The position numbers were made by a program, and so were the translations under genes. A stretch of 64,000 nucleotides of DNA from assembly GCF_001427605.1 (NCBI RefSeq), contig NZ_LMGZ01000005.1, forward strand, positions 48,964 to 112,963. Direction: 5' to 3'. The notes beneath the pieces are model-generated. The model was not told where the DNA came from and did no database searches. It was given only the letters and a program-made list of their open reading frames with translations. Shown here in pieces: positions 18,961-27,652 of this stretch. Source of the stretch: Devosia sp. Root635 (lineage in GTDB: Bacteria; Pseudomonadota; Alphaproteobacteria; Rhizobiales; Devosiaceae). Position 1 is the first letter of the stretch, and each line of letters begins with the position of its first letter.

Positions 18961-19844
18961 AGCTTGCCCTCCCCGAGGCGGACCATGCGGGTCCAGCGGT
19001 TCAGCATGCCGCCGGTGCGCAGGCGCGGATTGGCGATTTCGTCGATGGCGAAATTGATGAGGGCAAGGCCGAGGCCCAGTACTGCCAGGGCGATGCAGGG
19101 CGACAGCAAATCCCACCAGGCGCCGACCGACAGGGCCGAGGCATTCTGCGCATTGTAGAGCATGATGCCCCAGGAGACGGTGTTGGGATCGCCCAAGCCG
19201 AGAAATTCCAGGGTCGCCTCGGTGATGACGGCGAAGATGACGCTGCCGATGAAATTGATGCCGACGATGGAAATGAGATTGGGGAAAATCTCGAAGGCCA
19301 TGATGCGCCAGCCGGGCTCGCCCAGCATTTCGGCGGATTTGACGAAATCGCGCTGGCGGATGGAGAGCGTTTCCGAGCGGGTGACGCGCACGCCCCAGGC
19401 CCAGGAGGTGAAACCCAGAATGATGGCGATGACCAGGGGGCTGGCCTGGCCGATGAAGGCGGCCAATACCAGCAGCAGCGGCAGGTTTGGCACCACCAGC
19501 ACCATGTTGGTGAAGAAGTTGATGACTTCGTCGACCACGCCGCCCTTGTAACCGGCGATGATGCCGAGGACGGTGCCGATAACGGTGATCAACAGCCCAG
19601 CCCCGAAGCCGACGGCCAGCGAGACACGGGCGCCGTGGACCAGGCGGGAGAAGACATCATGGCCGATGCGCGTGGTGCCGAGCCAGTGTTCCCATGAGGG
19701 CGGCTGGTGCGGGCGGCCGACGCGCTTGACCGGGCTATATTCGGTGAGCAGCGGAGCGAAGATGGCCACAAGGATGACCAGCAGCAGGATAGAGAGGCCG
19801 ATCATGGCCTTGCGGTTATGCAGCAACTGGGTGACAAGCTTCAT
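18957..19844 (-). CDS. Dpp-type permease of the chitobiose-type importer, DppC-like
   Basis: 295 residues, ATG at 19844, three bases after the DppB-like gene. N-terminal helix KAMIGLSILLLVILVAIFAPLL, periplasmic segment HWLGTTRIGHDVFSRLVHGAR and EAA loop KSAEMLGEPGWRIMAFEIFPN are typical of DppC. The carboxy tail NPRLRTGGMLNRWTRM is longer and more basic than in the anmK-operon permease, so the two transporters are not recent duplicates. Works with the DppB-like permease and the CBP-like binding protein. Confidence 0.9.
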   Translation of the reverse strand: MKLVTQLLHNRKAMIGLSILLLVILVAIFAPLLTEYSPVKRVGRPHQPPSWEHWLGTTRIGHDVFSRLVHGARVSLAVGFGAGLLITVIGTVLGIIAGYKGGVVDEVINFFTNMVLVVPNLPLLLVLAAFIGQASPLVIAIILGFTSWAWGVRVTRSETLSIRQRDFVKSAEMLGEPGWRIMAFEIFPNLISIVGINFIGSVIFAVITEATLEFLGLGDPNTVSWGIMLYNAQNASALSVGAWWDLLSPCIALAVLGLGLALINFAIDEIANPRLRTGGMLNRWTRMVRLGEGKL

Positions 19845-19847
19845 CGA

Positions 19848-20825
19848 TCAGGCCCTCTTGAGGCGCGGATCGAGCAGGACATAGCTCAGATCGACGGCGA
19901 AGTTGGAGATGAGCATGGCGGCGGTCATGATCAGCAACTGGCCCTGGATGACCGGATAGTCGCGGGCGAGGATGGCCTGGTAGAGCGTGTTGCCGAGGCC
20001 GGGATAGTTGAACACCACCTCGGTCACCAGCGAGCCGCCCAGGATGGTGCCGACGGCAATGGCGAGGCTCGATACGGTGGGCAAGAGGGCGTTGCGGGCG
20101 GCATACCACAGCATGACGTTGTCTTCGGTCAGGCCCTTGGCGCGGCCCATGACGATGTAATCCTCGCCCAGCAGGTTGATCATGTTGTTGCGCATGGTCA
20201 CGGCGAAGCCGCCGGTCAGCACGATGACCAGCGTCAGCATGGGCAGCGTGCCGTGATGGAGCACGCTGGAGATGTAGGTCCAGTCGAAACCGGGATCGAG
20301 CATGGGATCGGCGGCATAGCCATTGGGGAACCAGCCCAGCGTGTAGCCGAAGACGAAAAGCATGATGAGCGACACGACGACGGCCGGAACGGAGCTGGAG
20401 AAGATGGCGGCCAGCGAGACGATGGAGTCGAAGAGAGTGGCGCGGCGCCAGGCGGCCATGACGCCGAGGAAGGAGCCGAGGGTGAAGCTGATGAGGGTGG
20501 CGATGCCGACCAGGCCCACGGTCCAGACCAGGGCGCGGCCCAGCAGGTCGGTAACCGGGAGGGGGAAATATTTGATGGAGCGCCCCAGATCGCCGGTGAA
20601 GACGCTCTTGAGGTAGGAGAGATACTGCTCGTGCAGCGGCGCGTCGATGAAGCCGAAGGTGAGCTTGAGGGCGTTGAGATTGTCCAGCGACAGCTCCGAA
20701 CCGGCGCTGGCGAACATGATCTCGATGGGATCGCCCGGCATCAGGCGGGGCAGGAAGAAGTTGATGGTGGCGGCGGCGATGAAGGCCGCGAGGTAGAAGG
20801 CGAGGCGCCGCAGCAGAAAGGCCAT
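19848..20825 (-). CDS. Dpp-type permease of the chitobiose-type importer, DppB-like
   Basis: 325 residues from the ATG at 20825 (AAGGAA about ten bases before); the frame remains open upstream through the R1 repeat, which is not coding. N-terminal helix and FFLPRLMPGDPIEIMFA match DppB, with Pro-Gly-Asp conserved. EAA loop GRAKGLTEDNVMLWYAARNA is present. It sits 185 bases downstream of the binding-protein gene with hairpin repeat copy C in between, as in many ABC operons where the binding protein is more strongly expressed. Confidence 0.9.
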   Translation of the reverse strand: MAFLLRRLAFYLAAFIAAATINFFLPRLMPGDPIEIMFASAGSELSLDNLNALKLTFGFIDAPLHEQYLSYLKSVFTGDLGRSIKYFPLPVTDLLGRALVWTVGLVGIATLISFTLGSFLGVMAAWRRATLFDSIVSLAAIFSSSVPAVVVSLIMLFVFGYTLGWFPNGYAADPMLDPGFDWTYISSVLHHGTLPMLTLVIVLTGGFAVTMRNNMINLLGEDYIVMGRAKGLTEDNVMLWYAARNALLPTVSSLAIAVGTILGGSLVTEVVFNYPGLGNTLYQAILARDYPVIQGQLLIMTAAMLISNFAVDLSYVLLDPRLKRA

Positions 20826-20882
20826 GGGTGATGTGTTCCTTTCGGGTTGCGGGTTGGGCCGGGTTTCACCCGCCCACCGGGC

Positions 20883-20990
20883 GGCACCTCCCCCTTGACG
20901 GGGGAGGCTGGGAGGGGGTGTGGGGTGCACCGATATCGGGGCTAAACATCCCCCACCCTTGATCCCTCCCCGCAAGGGGGAGGGTGTCGA
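20883..20990. repeat. Dispersed hairpin repeat, family R1, copy C (inside the operon)
   Basis: Two palindromic ends, CCTCCCCCTTGACGGGGGAGG and CCCTCCCCGCAAGGGGGAGGG (given in part), around a diverged core. It lies between two genes of the same operon, so it cannot be a complete terminator; it probably stabilises or attenuates the transcript after the binding-protein gene. Confidence 0.7.
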
Positions 20991-21010
20991 CTGCGAACGT
21001 TGCGATCAGC

Positions 21011-22666
21011 CTATTCCACCGGATCGAGATCCAGCAGCTGCAGCAGGCGGGCGGGGTTGGCGTTGGAGACGACCGGGGAGTATTTCGGGTCGTCGGCATC
21101 GGCCCAACCGGTGAAGCGGGTGGTGTTGTATTCGTAGAAGCTGGGGCTGTTATAGACCGGGATGACCGGCATGGCCTCGGCGACGATGAGCTGGATCTTG
21201 TCCATGATCGCCTTCTGCTCGGCCGGGTCCTTGATCTGCGAATACTGGTCGAGCAGGTCCATCACCTCGGCATTTTCCCAATGCGGGGCGGTGAAGCGGC
21301 TCTTGCCGAAATCGTCCGGATTGAACGAGCGGCGGTAGGGGAAGTAGGGATCGGCGGCCGAGGCCAGGGCATTGAGGGTCATGGAATATTTGCCCTCGAT
21401 CAGGTCCGAGGTCCAGACGGCGGCTTCGGGGGTGCTCATCTTTACGTTGAGGCCGGCTTCGGTCAGGCTTTCCATGGTGATCTGGACCGCGTCGATCCAG
21501 TCGGTCCAGCCATTGGGGACTTCGATATCGATGGCGATGGGGGTGCCATCGGGATTGTCGCGGAAGCCGTCGCCATCGGCATCGACATAGCCGGCCGCAT
21601 CGAGCGCGGCGACACCGGCATCGAGGTCGAACTTGCCGTATTGACCATATTGGGTGGCGACTTCGGGATTGGCGAAGGACTTGTAGAGCTCGCCCAGCAT
21701 GGAGGGGTCGTCGTTGATCAGCGGATAGCCGTAGCCGGCGATATCGATGATGGTCTGGCGGTCGACCAGCATGGAGAGGGCGCGACGGAAGTTGACGTCA
21801 GTGAACGCCTTGCGGTTGTTCTCGTCGGGCGTGACCATGCTGAGCTGGAAGGAGACCAGGCTGGACGGGGTGAACCAGTATTTGTGGTGCTCTGGATCCT
21901 TGGCGACGAAAGTGTTGTCGATGTCGGGGATGAAGCTCGTGGCCCAATCGAGCGTGCCATCGGCCAGGGCCGCCAGTACCTGCGGGTTGTCGGCAAGCTG
22001 CGGCAGGCGCATGCAGTCGACGGCCAGGTTGTCCGCGTCCCAATAGTTGGGGTTGCGGCACTGCTCGTAGACCTGGGGGGTGAAGCGGGTGATTTCGGTC
22101 AGCGGGCCGGAACCCACCGGGTTTTCGTTGGCGAAGGTCACCGGATCGGCGATATCGGCCCAGATGTGCTCGGGGACGATGGGCATGCCGACGATGGTGT
22201 TGGCGATCAACGAATTGGGCTCGTTGAGGTTGAAGCGCACGGTGCGGTCGTCGAGCTTTTCCACCGAGGTCAGCAGCGCCGAGACGGAGATGAAATCGAG
22301 GGCCGGGAATTTCTTGATGTAGTCGTAGGTGAAGACCACGTCATCGGCGGTCAGCGCCTCGCCGTCGGACCATTTGAGGCCATCGCGCAGGGTGAAGGTG
22401 ATCGACTTGAGGTCGTCGGCCAGCTCGAAGCTCTCGGCCAGGCGGAAATGGGGCTGGTTGCCCTTGAGGCGGTTGAACACCACCAGCGGCTCATAGATGA
22501 AATCGAGCGTGGTGGCGCGGGCCGAAGTCTGGCCGAAGGGGTTGAAGTTGCGCACATAGGTCGTGGTCTGTTCGGAGCTGGCCGTCAGCACCGCCTGGGC
22601 GCTGGCGGGGGCCACCGAGGCCAGTAGAGCGGCCGACACGGCCGCGATCAGCGAAGTTCTAAGCAT
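21011..22666 (-). CDS. Chitooligosaccharide-type ABC substrate-binding protein (CBP-like, SBP family 5)
   Basis: 551 residues with signal peptide MLRTSLIAAVSAALLASV and a cut after APASA. GAGGAGAAA precedes the ATG. From memory it follows the Vibrio chitin-oligosaccharide-binding protein far more closely than DppA: shared blocks include VRNFNP, DFIYEPLVVFN, LKWSDGEALTADDVV, NENPVGSGP, NPNYWDA, NGWTDW and YNTTRFTGW. That protein binds (GlcNAc)2 and longer chains. An Asp-rich loop VDADGDGFRDNPDG near residue 350 could bind calcium. Lying between nagZ and Dpp-type permeases and downstream of murQ, it probably delivers a GlcNAc-containing disaccharide, such as GlcNAc-anhydro-MurNAc or chitobiose. 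The CBP likeness needs an alignment. Confidence 0.87.
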   Translation of the reverse strand: MLRTSLIAAVSAALLASVAPASAQAVLTASSEQTTTYVRNFNPFGQTSARATTLDFIYEPLVVFNRLKGNQPHFRLAESFELADDLKSITFTLRDGLKWSDGEALTADDVVFTYDYIKKFPALDFISVSALLTSVEKLDDRTVRFNLNEPNSLIANTIVGMPIVPEHIWADIADPVTFANENPVGSGPLTEITRFTPQVYEQCRNPNYWDADNLAVDCMRLPQLADNPQVLAALADGTLDWATSFIPDIDNTFVAKDPEHHKYWFTPSSLVSFQLSMVTPDENNRKAFTDVNFRRALSMLVDRQTIIDIAGYGYPLINDDPSMLGELYKSFANPEVATQYGQYGKFDLDAGVAALDAAGYVDADGDGFRDNPDGTPIAIDIEVPNGWTDWIDAVQITMESLTEAGLNVKMSTPEAAVWTSDLIEGKYSMTLNALASAADPYFPYRRSFNPDDFGKSRFTAPHWENAEVMDLLDQYSQIKDPAEQKAIMDKIQLIVAEAMPVIPVYNSPSFYEYNTTRFTGWADADDPKYSPVVSNANPARLLQLLDLDPVE

Positions 22667-22699
22667 TGCAGTTTCTCCTCTGTTATTTCCGGCCGCGCG

Positions 22700-23719
22700 C
22701 TAAGCGAAACCGTTCTCCCTGAAAATCTGTTCCACTTCGGCGTGGAGTGCCTTTACGTCCACCCTGGCAGTGCCGAGCCGGGCCTGGGCCCGGGCGATGC
22801 GGCCGAGGCTTTCCTCGGTCAACGGCCGCGCTGCATTGGCCGCGGCATAGCTCGCGGCCAGATCGCCCTGACTGTGCAGGGCAATGTCGTAGCCGGCATC
22901 GAGGGCGGCGCGCACACGCTCCGGCCAGGTGCCTTTCAGTGCCTCCATGGTGAGGCAATCGGTAATCAGGACGCCATCATAGCCAAGGTCGCGGCGGATC
23001 AGGTCACACACGAGCGGCGACACGGAGGCCGGGCGATCGGGATCGATGCGGGTGAAGATCAGGTGCGCGACCATGGCCCAGGGCGTGTCCCGGAGGGCGA
23101 TGAAGGGGCGGAAATCGGTTTGCCGCATGTCCTCGACAGATGCCTCGACCACCGGGCAAGCGAAATGCGGATCGACGGTGACGCGGCCATAGCCGGGAAT
23201 GTGCTTCATGATCGGCATTTCGCCGGTTTCGAGCATGGCCTCGATGACGACGCGGCCCATGGCGATGACCAGATCGGGATCGTCGCCGAAGGCGCGGCCG
23301 CCTATGACGTCATGCGTGCCCGATCGAGCCAGATCGACGACGGGCGTGGTGCCGCTGCCGATGGTCAGCTCGGCCATCATCGAGCCCATGGCCAGGGTCG
23401 AGAGGCGCATGGCGCGCTTGCCGAGTTCGAGATCCTTGCGAGCCAGGGCGCCGAAGCTGCCCAGATTGCGGAAGCTCGGCCAATTGCCATTGTCGAGCCG
23501 CTGCACGCGGCCGCCTTCCTGATCGATATAGACCGGCGCATCGGCGCGGCCCACGGCCTCGCGGAACTGGGCGCAGAGGCGACGGACCTGATCGGGCGTG
23601 TCGATATTGCGCCGGAACAGGAAGAGGCCGAACGGATTGACCTCGCGGAAGAAGGCGATTTCGTCGGCGGAAAGGTCATAGCCGGGCATGCCGACGAAGA
23701 GGGCGAGTGGCGTGGACAT
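22700..23719 (-). CDS. nagZ: Beta-N-acetylglucosaminidase NagZ (GH3)
   Basis: 339 residues from the ATG at 23719, two bases after the GNAT stop. GH3 NagZ features: DQEGGRVQR at 66-74, the substrate Lys172-His173 in MKHIPGYG, the catalytic Asp183-Pro-His185 dyad (D-S-H in E. coli NagZ) and nucleophile Asp254 in LITDCLTME. The normally invariant KH-x-PGHG is KHIPGYG (His to Tyr at 177), an unusual change beside the active-site loop. The enzyme removes GlcNAc from GlcNAc-anhydro-MurNAc or related disaccharides in the cytoplasm; no signal peptide. Many alphaproteobacteria have another nagZ by scpAB for antibiotic-linked recycling, so this may be a catabolic paralogue. It precedes the CBP-like binding protein. 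Confidence 0.9.
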   Translation of the reverse strand: MSTPLALFVGMPGYDLSADEIAFFREVNPFGLFLFRRNIDTPDQVRRLCAQFREAVGRADAPVYIDQEGGRVQRLDNGNWPSFRNLGSFGALARKDLELGKRAMRLSTLAMGSMMAELTIGSGTTPVVDLARSGTHDVIGGRAFGDDPDLVIAMGRVVIEAMLETGEMPIMKHIPGYGRVTVDPHFACPVVEASVEDMRQTDFRPFIALRDTPWAMVAHLIFTRIDPDRPASVSPLVCDLIRRDLGYDGVLITDCLTMEALKGTWPERVRAALDAGYDIALHSQGDLAASYAAANAARPLTEESLGRIARAQARLGTARVDVKALHAEVEQIFRENGFA

Positions 23720-23721
23720 GA

Positions 23722-24207
23722 TCAGCCTGCCGCCCTCGGCTTGAGGCGCAGCAGGCCCTGGTAGATGTCCTCCTTGTCGGAGGGGATGGGCATGGCGCCG
23801 GCGGCATTGACGTAGAAATCGACGGGGCCGGCCGAACCGATGACGGCATAGGCATAGCCCTGGGCCTTCATGGCGACGAGGGCGCGATGAAACAGAGCCA
23901 GACCGATGCCCCTGCCCCGCTGACTCTCGGAGACCCCGGTCGGCCCGAAAAAGCCGCGGGCCGTGGCGTCGTAGCAGGCAAAGCCGACCAGTTCGCCATC
24001 GACCACCGCGATGAGGCAACCGGGCGGCTGGTGCGCCATGGCGGCGCTGACTTCGCTGACCCAGTATTCGCTGAAATGGGTGCGCACCCAGTCCTTGATG
24101 ATGTGCTGCTCGGGCGGCAGGGCGACGCGGATGGTCGCGGCGACGCCTTCGACGCGCTGGCGCAGGTCGTCGAGCTTGCGGCCATAGAGATTGACCAGCA
24201 GGTCCAT
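23722..24207 (-). CDS. GNAT-family N-acetyltransferase between murQ and nagZ
   Basis: 161 residues. A family loop SQRGRGIGLALF and downstream strand/helix YAYAVIGSAGPVDFYVNAAGAMP mark a GNAT fold; the N-terminal half (MDLLVNLYGRKLDDL) is more individual. It is unlike the second GNAT at 16810. ATG 24207 is preceded by the stop of murQ by only a few bases and it ends two bases before nagZ, so it is translated as part of the amino-sugar pathway. The C-terminal SDKEDIYQGLLRLKPR resembles small GNATs reported beside NagZ/MurQ-type genes. A role acetylating a de-N-acetylated sugar or inactivating an intermediate is possible but not shown. Confidence 0.8.
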   Translation of the reverse strand: MDLLVNLYGRKLDDLRQRVEGVAATIRVALPPEQHIIKDWVRTHFSEYWVSEVSAAMAHQPPGCLIAVVDGELVGFACYDATARGFFGPTGVSESQRGRGIGLALFHRALVAMKAQGYAYAVIGSAGPVDFYVNAAGAMPIPSDKEDIYQGLLRLKPRAAG

Positions 24208-24210
24208 GAT

Positions 24211-25146
24211 CTAGCTCGCTGCGCGCGGCTGATGCTGCGCGGCGGCCCGGCGCAGGAAGCCGTCGGCTTCGGCCAGCGCCGCTTCACCGGCGCGCGCGTC
24301 GAGGCCGGTAAGAGCCATGAGGATGGCGAGCTTCACGTTGTTGCTGCTTTCAGCGAGATAGCGCTCAGCCTCTTCGGTGGTGCAGCCAGTCGCCTCCACC
24401 AGGATGCGGGTGGCGCGGGCGGCCAGCTTTTCATTGCTGACCGACAGGTCGACCATGAGATTTTCGTAGGACTTGCCGATGCGGATCATGCTGGCGGTGG
24501 TCAGCATGTTGAGCACCAGCTTCTGCGCCGTGCCCGACTTGAGGCGGGTGGAGCCGGTGAGGGCTTCGGGGCCGACCACCGGGGAAATGGCGATATCGGC
24601 CATGCGCGCAATAGCCGAATCCGGATTGCAGGACAGCGCGACCGTGGTGGCGCCGACCCCTGCAGCATAGTCCAGCCCACCGATGACATAGGGGGTGCGG
24701 CCGCTGACGGCGATGCCGACTACGACATCTTTTGCCGACAGGCTAATCTTTTCGAGGTCGCGGCGACCCTCGCCGCGGTCATCCTCGGCGCCTTCGATGG
24801 GATGGCGCAGGGCACGATCACCGCCGGCGATGAGGCCGATCACCATACCCTCGGGCACGCCGAAAGTGGGGGGGCATTCGGAGGCGTCGAGCACGCCGAG
24901 CCGGCCGCTGGTGCCGGCGCCCATATAGACCAGCCGGCCTCCGGCCTTGAAAGCGTCCACGATCTTGTCGACGGCCGCGGCGATATGGGGGAGTTCCTGC
25001 TGGACGGCGCCGGAGACCTGCGCGTCCTCGGCATTCATGGCTGCGAGAATCTGCTGGGTCGACATGAGGTCGATCTGCACCGTGGCAGGGTTTCTGGCTT
25101 CCGAAACCAGTTGCTCCAGCTCGGCCATCAGAACGCTCTTCGCCAT
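24211..25146 (-). CDS. murQ: N-acetylmuramic acid 6-phosphate etherase
   Basis: 311 residues with the MurQ SIS-fold signatures: [20 protein letters not shown] at 75-93 (catalytic Glu90 in DASECPP), HPIEGAEDD (Glu118, Glu121), and [24 protein letters not shown] lies before the ATG at 25146. MurQ splits the lactyl ether of MurNAc-6-phosphate to give GlcNAc-6-phosphate and D-lactate. Its substrate can come from AnmK (15433) or from a MurNAc kinase. It opens the nine-gene leftward operon and is divergent from the RpiR-type regulator, with a paired palindromic operator in the 215-bp gap. Identification is firm. Confidence 0.96.
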   Translation of the reverse strand: MAKSVLMAELEQLVSEARNPATVQIDLMSTQQILAAMNAEDAQVSGAVQQELPHIAAAVDKIVDAFKAGGRLVYMGAGTSGRLGVLDASECPPTFGVPEGMVIGLIAGGDRALRHPIEGAEDDRGEGRRDLEKISLSAKDVVVGIAVSGRTPYVIGGLDYAAGVGATTVALSCNPDSAIARMADIAISPVVGPEALTGSTRLKSGTAQKLVLNMLTTASMIRIGKSYENLMVDLSVSNEKLAARATRILVEATGCTTEEAERYLAESSNNVKLAILMALTGLDARAGEAALAEADGFLRRAAAQHQPRAAS

Positions 25147-25361
25147 CGTGTCCTCACGTCAAATTCGACAGGATGCTAGGAGCGATTATTCCTCAAGTCA
25201 ACGAAGTGCAGAATATTGTATTCCTCCTGCCGCCTGCCTGTGTACAATGCACCCGGCCCGACCGCGGGCCGCCGAAGCAGAGCGCCATTGCCAGCGAGGG
25301 GGCAACGGAACTAGTGCTGGCGCCTGTCCGACCCGGTTGCCGGCGGCTCAAGGGAGAAGGC
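25147..25361. promoter_or_regulatory. Divergent promoters of murQ operon and rpiR-type regulator
   Basis: Leftward promoter: TTGACT (complement of 25196-25201), 17-bp spacer, TAGCAT (complement of 25173-25178), about 25 bp before the murQ start. Rightward promoter: a good -10, TACAAT, at 25243-25248, whose -35 would overlap the palindrome at 25211-25223. The regulator gene has a strong ribosome site AGGGAGAAGG before ATG 25362. Confidence 0.6.
25179..25223. promoter_or_regulatory. Paired RpiR/MurR-type operator at murQ-rpiR promoter
   Basis: GAATA-TTG-TATTC (25211-25223) is a 13-bp near-perfect palindrome just upstream of the murQ -35. A second, degenerate half-site (TTATTC) ends at 25191, its 13-bp window beginning at 25179, exactly 32 bp away. 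The same pair with 32-bp spacing recurs at 26424/26456, so a dimer-of-dimers repressor is plausible. Its position would repress murQ and autoregulate the rpiR-type gene. Confidence 0.6.
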
Positions 25362-26210
25362 ATGTCGATACTCAAGGCTCTCAGTGCTCAACTCGATTCC
25401 CTGACCGCCGCCGACCGGCAGATCGCGCAGTTCATCATCGACCACCCCAACGAGATGCTGGCCATGTCCTCGGCGGCGCTGGCGGAAGCGACGGGGCGCA
25501 GCCAATCGAGCGTGGTGAAGTTCAGCCAGAAGCTGGGCTACGGCGGCTACCAGCAGCTCAAGCTGGCGGTGAACAAGGCCAAGGCGCTGGAATGGCAGGC
25601 GCCGGGCGGGGTGATCCACGGCACAATCGATGCCAGCGACAGCTATATGACGATCCTGCAGAAGCTGATCGGCAGCAAGCTGCTGTCGATGCGGGAAACC
25701 TCGGCGGCCAATTACGAACACACGATCGACGCGGCGCTGGATGCGCTGGGCAATGCCCGCAAAATCCAGCTCGCCGGGGTGGGTGCGTCGTCGCTGGTGG
25801 CGCGCGACTTTTCCTACAAGCTGCTGAAGCTGGGGCGCTCGGTGCTGATGGACAGCGACAGCCATATCCAGATCGCCAATGCCTCGGCGCTGAATGGACA
25901 GGATACGCTGATGGCGCTGTCGCATTCGGGACGGAGCCTGGAAACGCTGCGCATCGCCGAAGTCGCCAAACGGCGGGGAGCCAAGGTGATTTCGGTGACC
26001 GGGCTGCAACCCAATCCGCTGCTCGACCTGGCCGATATCCACCTGTTCACCGTCGCCGACGAGGAAAGAGTGCGCTCCTCGGCCATCACCTCGCGCGACG
26101 CGCAACTGACGCTGATGGACATGCTGTTCATCCTGCTGGTGCGGCAGCAGGCCGATGCGCATGACTATGTGCATAACAGCGAAAGCGCGGTGACCGTGCT
26201 GAAGGCTTGA
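25362..26210 (+). CDS. RpiR-family regulator (MurR-like), HTH plus SIS domain
   Basis: 282 residues. N-terminal HTH (residues 1-75) with SQSSVVKFSQKLGYGGYQQLKL; residues about 120-260 form a sugar-phosphate-sensing SIS domain with GASSLVARDFSYKL, HSGRSLETLRIAEVAKRRGAKVISVTG (in part) and a tail. The length fits MurR, the E. coli repressor of murQP that senses MurNAc-6-phosphate, and the gene is divergent from murQ. The ATG at 25362 has AGGGAGAAGG upstream; the frame is open further up, but that would place the start inside the operator. Its target is probably the GAATA-N3-TATTC palindrome seen here and at 26424-26468. Effector likely an amino-sugar phosphate; this is inference. Confidence 0.9.
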   Translation: MSILKALSAQLDSLTAADRQIAQFIIDHPNEMLAMSSAALAEATGRSQSSVVKFSQKLGYGGYQQLKLAVNKAKALEWQAPGGVIHGTIDASDSYMTILQKLIGSKLLSMRETSAANYEHTIDAALDALGNARKIQLAGVGASSLVARDFSYKLLKLGRSVLMDSDSHIQIANASALNGQDTLMALSHSGRSLETLRIAEVAKRRGAKVISVTGLQPNPLLDLADIHLFTVADEERVRSSAITSRDAQLTLMDMLFILLVRQQADAHDYVHNSESAVTVLKA

Positions 26211-26423
26211 GGGCCGACGGCCTGGCAAAGCGGGGGTGAGGGGTAAAGGCTCCTCGGCCCGAGCCGCGAGGGTGAACCCCTCAACCGGCGCTGCGCGCCG
26301 ACCTCTCCCTCGGGGGCGGGTGAGTTGCGCTCCACTCCACATTCGTTCCCTTTGAGGGCGGAGAGTGGCCCTCGGGTCGAGCCTGAGGGCGGTGCGGTGG
26401 GTTTGGATGTGTCCAACGATTTG
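26211..26423. repeat. Hairpin-rich gap after the regulator gene
   Basis: About 210 bases with short inverted repeats such as GGCGC-TGCGCGCC and CCTCGGGTCGAGCCTGAGGG, resembling diverged members of the CCCTCGG repeat family seen at 52493 and 35042. No gene or promoter recognised here; a probable transcript end for the regulator gene. Confidence 0.4.
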
Positions 26424-26468
26424 TAATATTCTATTCTTGACAGTCGCCTATTTTGGAATTCAGTATTC
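26424..26468 (+). promoter_or_regulatory. Promoter and paired RpiR-type operators of the sugar ABC operon
   Basis: Two 13-bp copies of the palindrome, TAATATTCTATTC (26424-26436) and GAATTCAGTATTC (26456-26468), begin exactly 32 bp apart, the spacing seen at the murQ promoter. A perfect TTGACA lies at 26437-26442, directly after the first site, and any -10 at normal distance falls in the second. This is the classic layout of a repressor blocking RNA polymerase. It precedes the sugar ABC-nanE-kinase operon. Confidence 0.62.
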
Positions 26469-26545
26469 CAATCGTCGGCAACGCGCCCAGGAGAGGCGTG
26501 GCCGCATTGGCATGCTTGCCCATCGGCGGCGGCCAAGGAGGAAAC

Positions 26546-27622
<1,077 letters not shown>

Positions 27623-27652
27623 GTCCATGCCAGATAAAAGTGAGGGAGAAAA

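Noticed and set aside
19707..22627. Long rightward open frames opposite the Dpp-type permease and CBP-like genes
   Set aside because: They are antisense to well-supported genes and consist of His/Asp/Gln-rich text with no family pattern.
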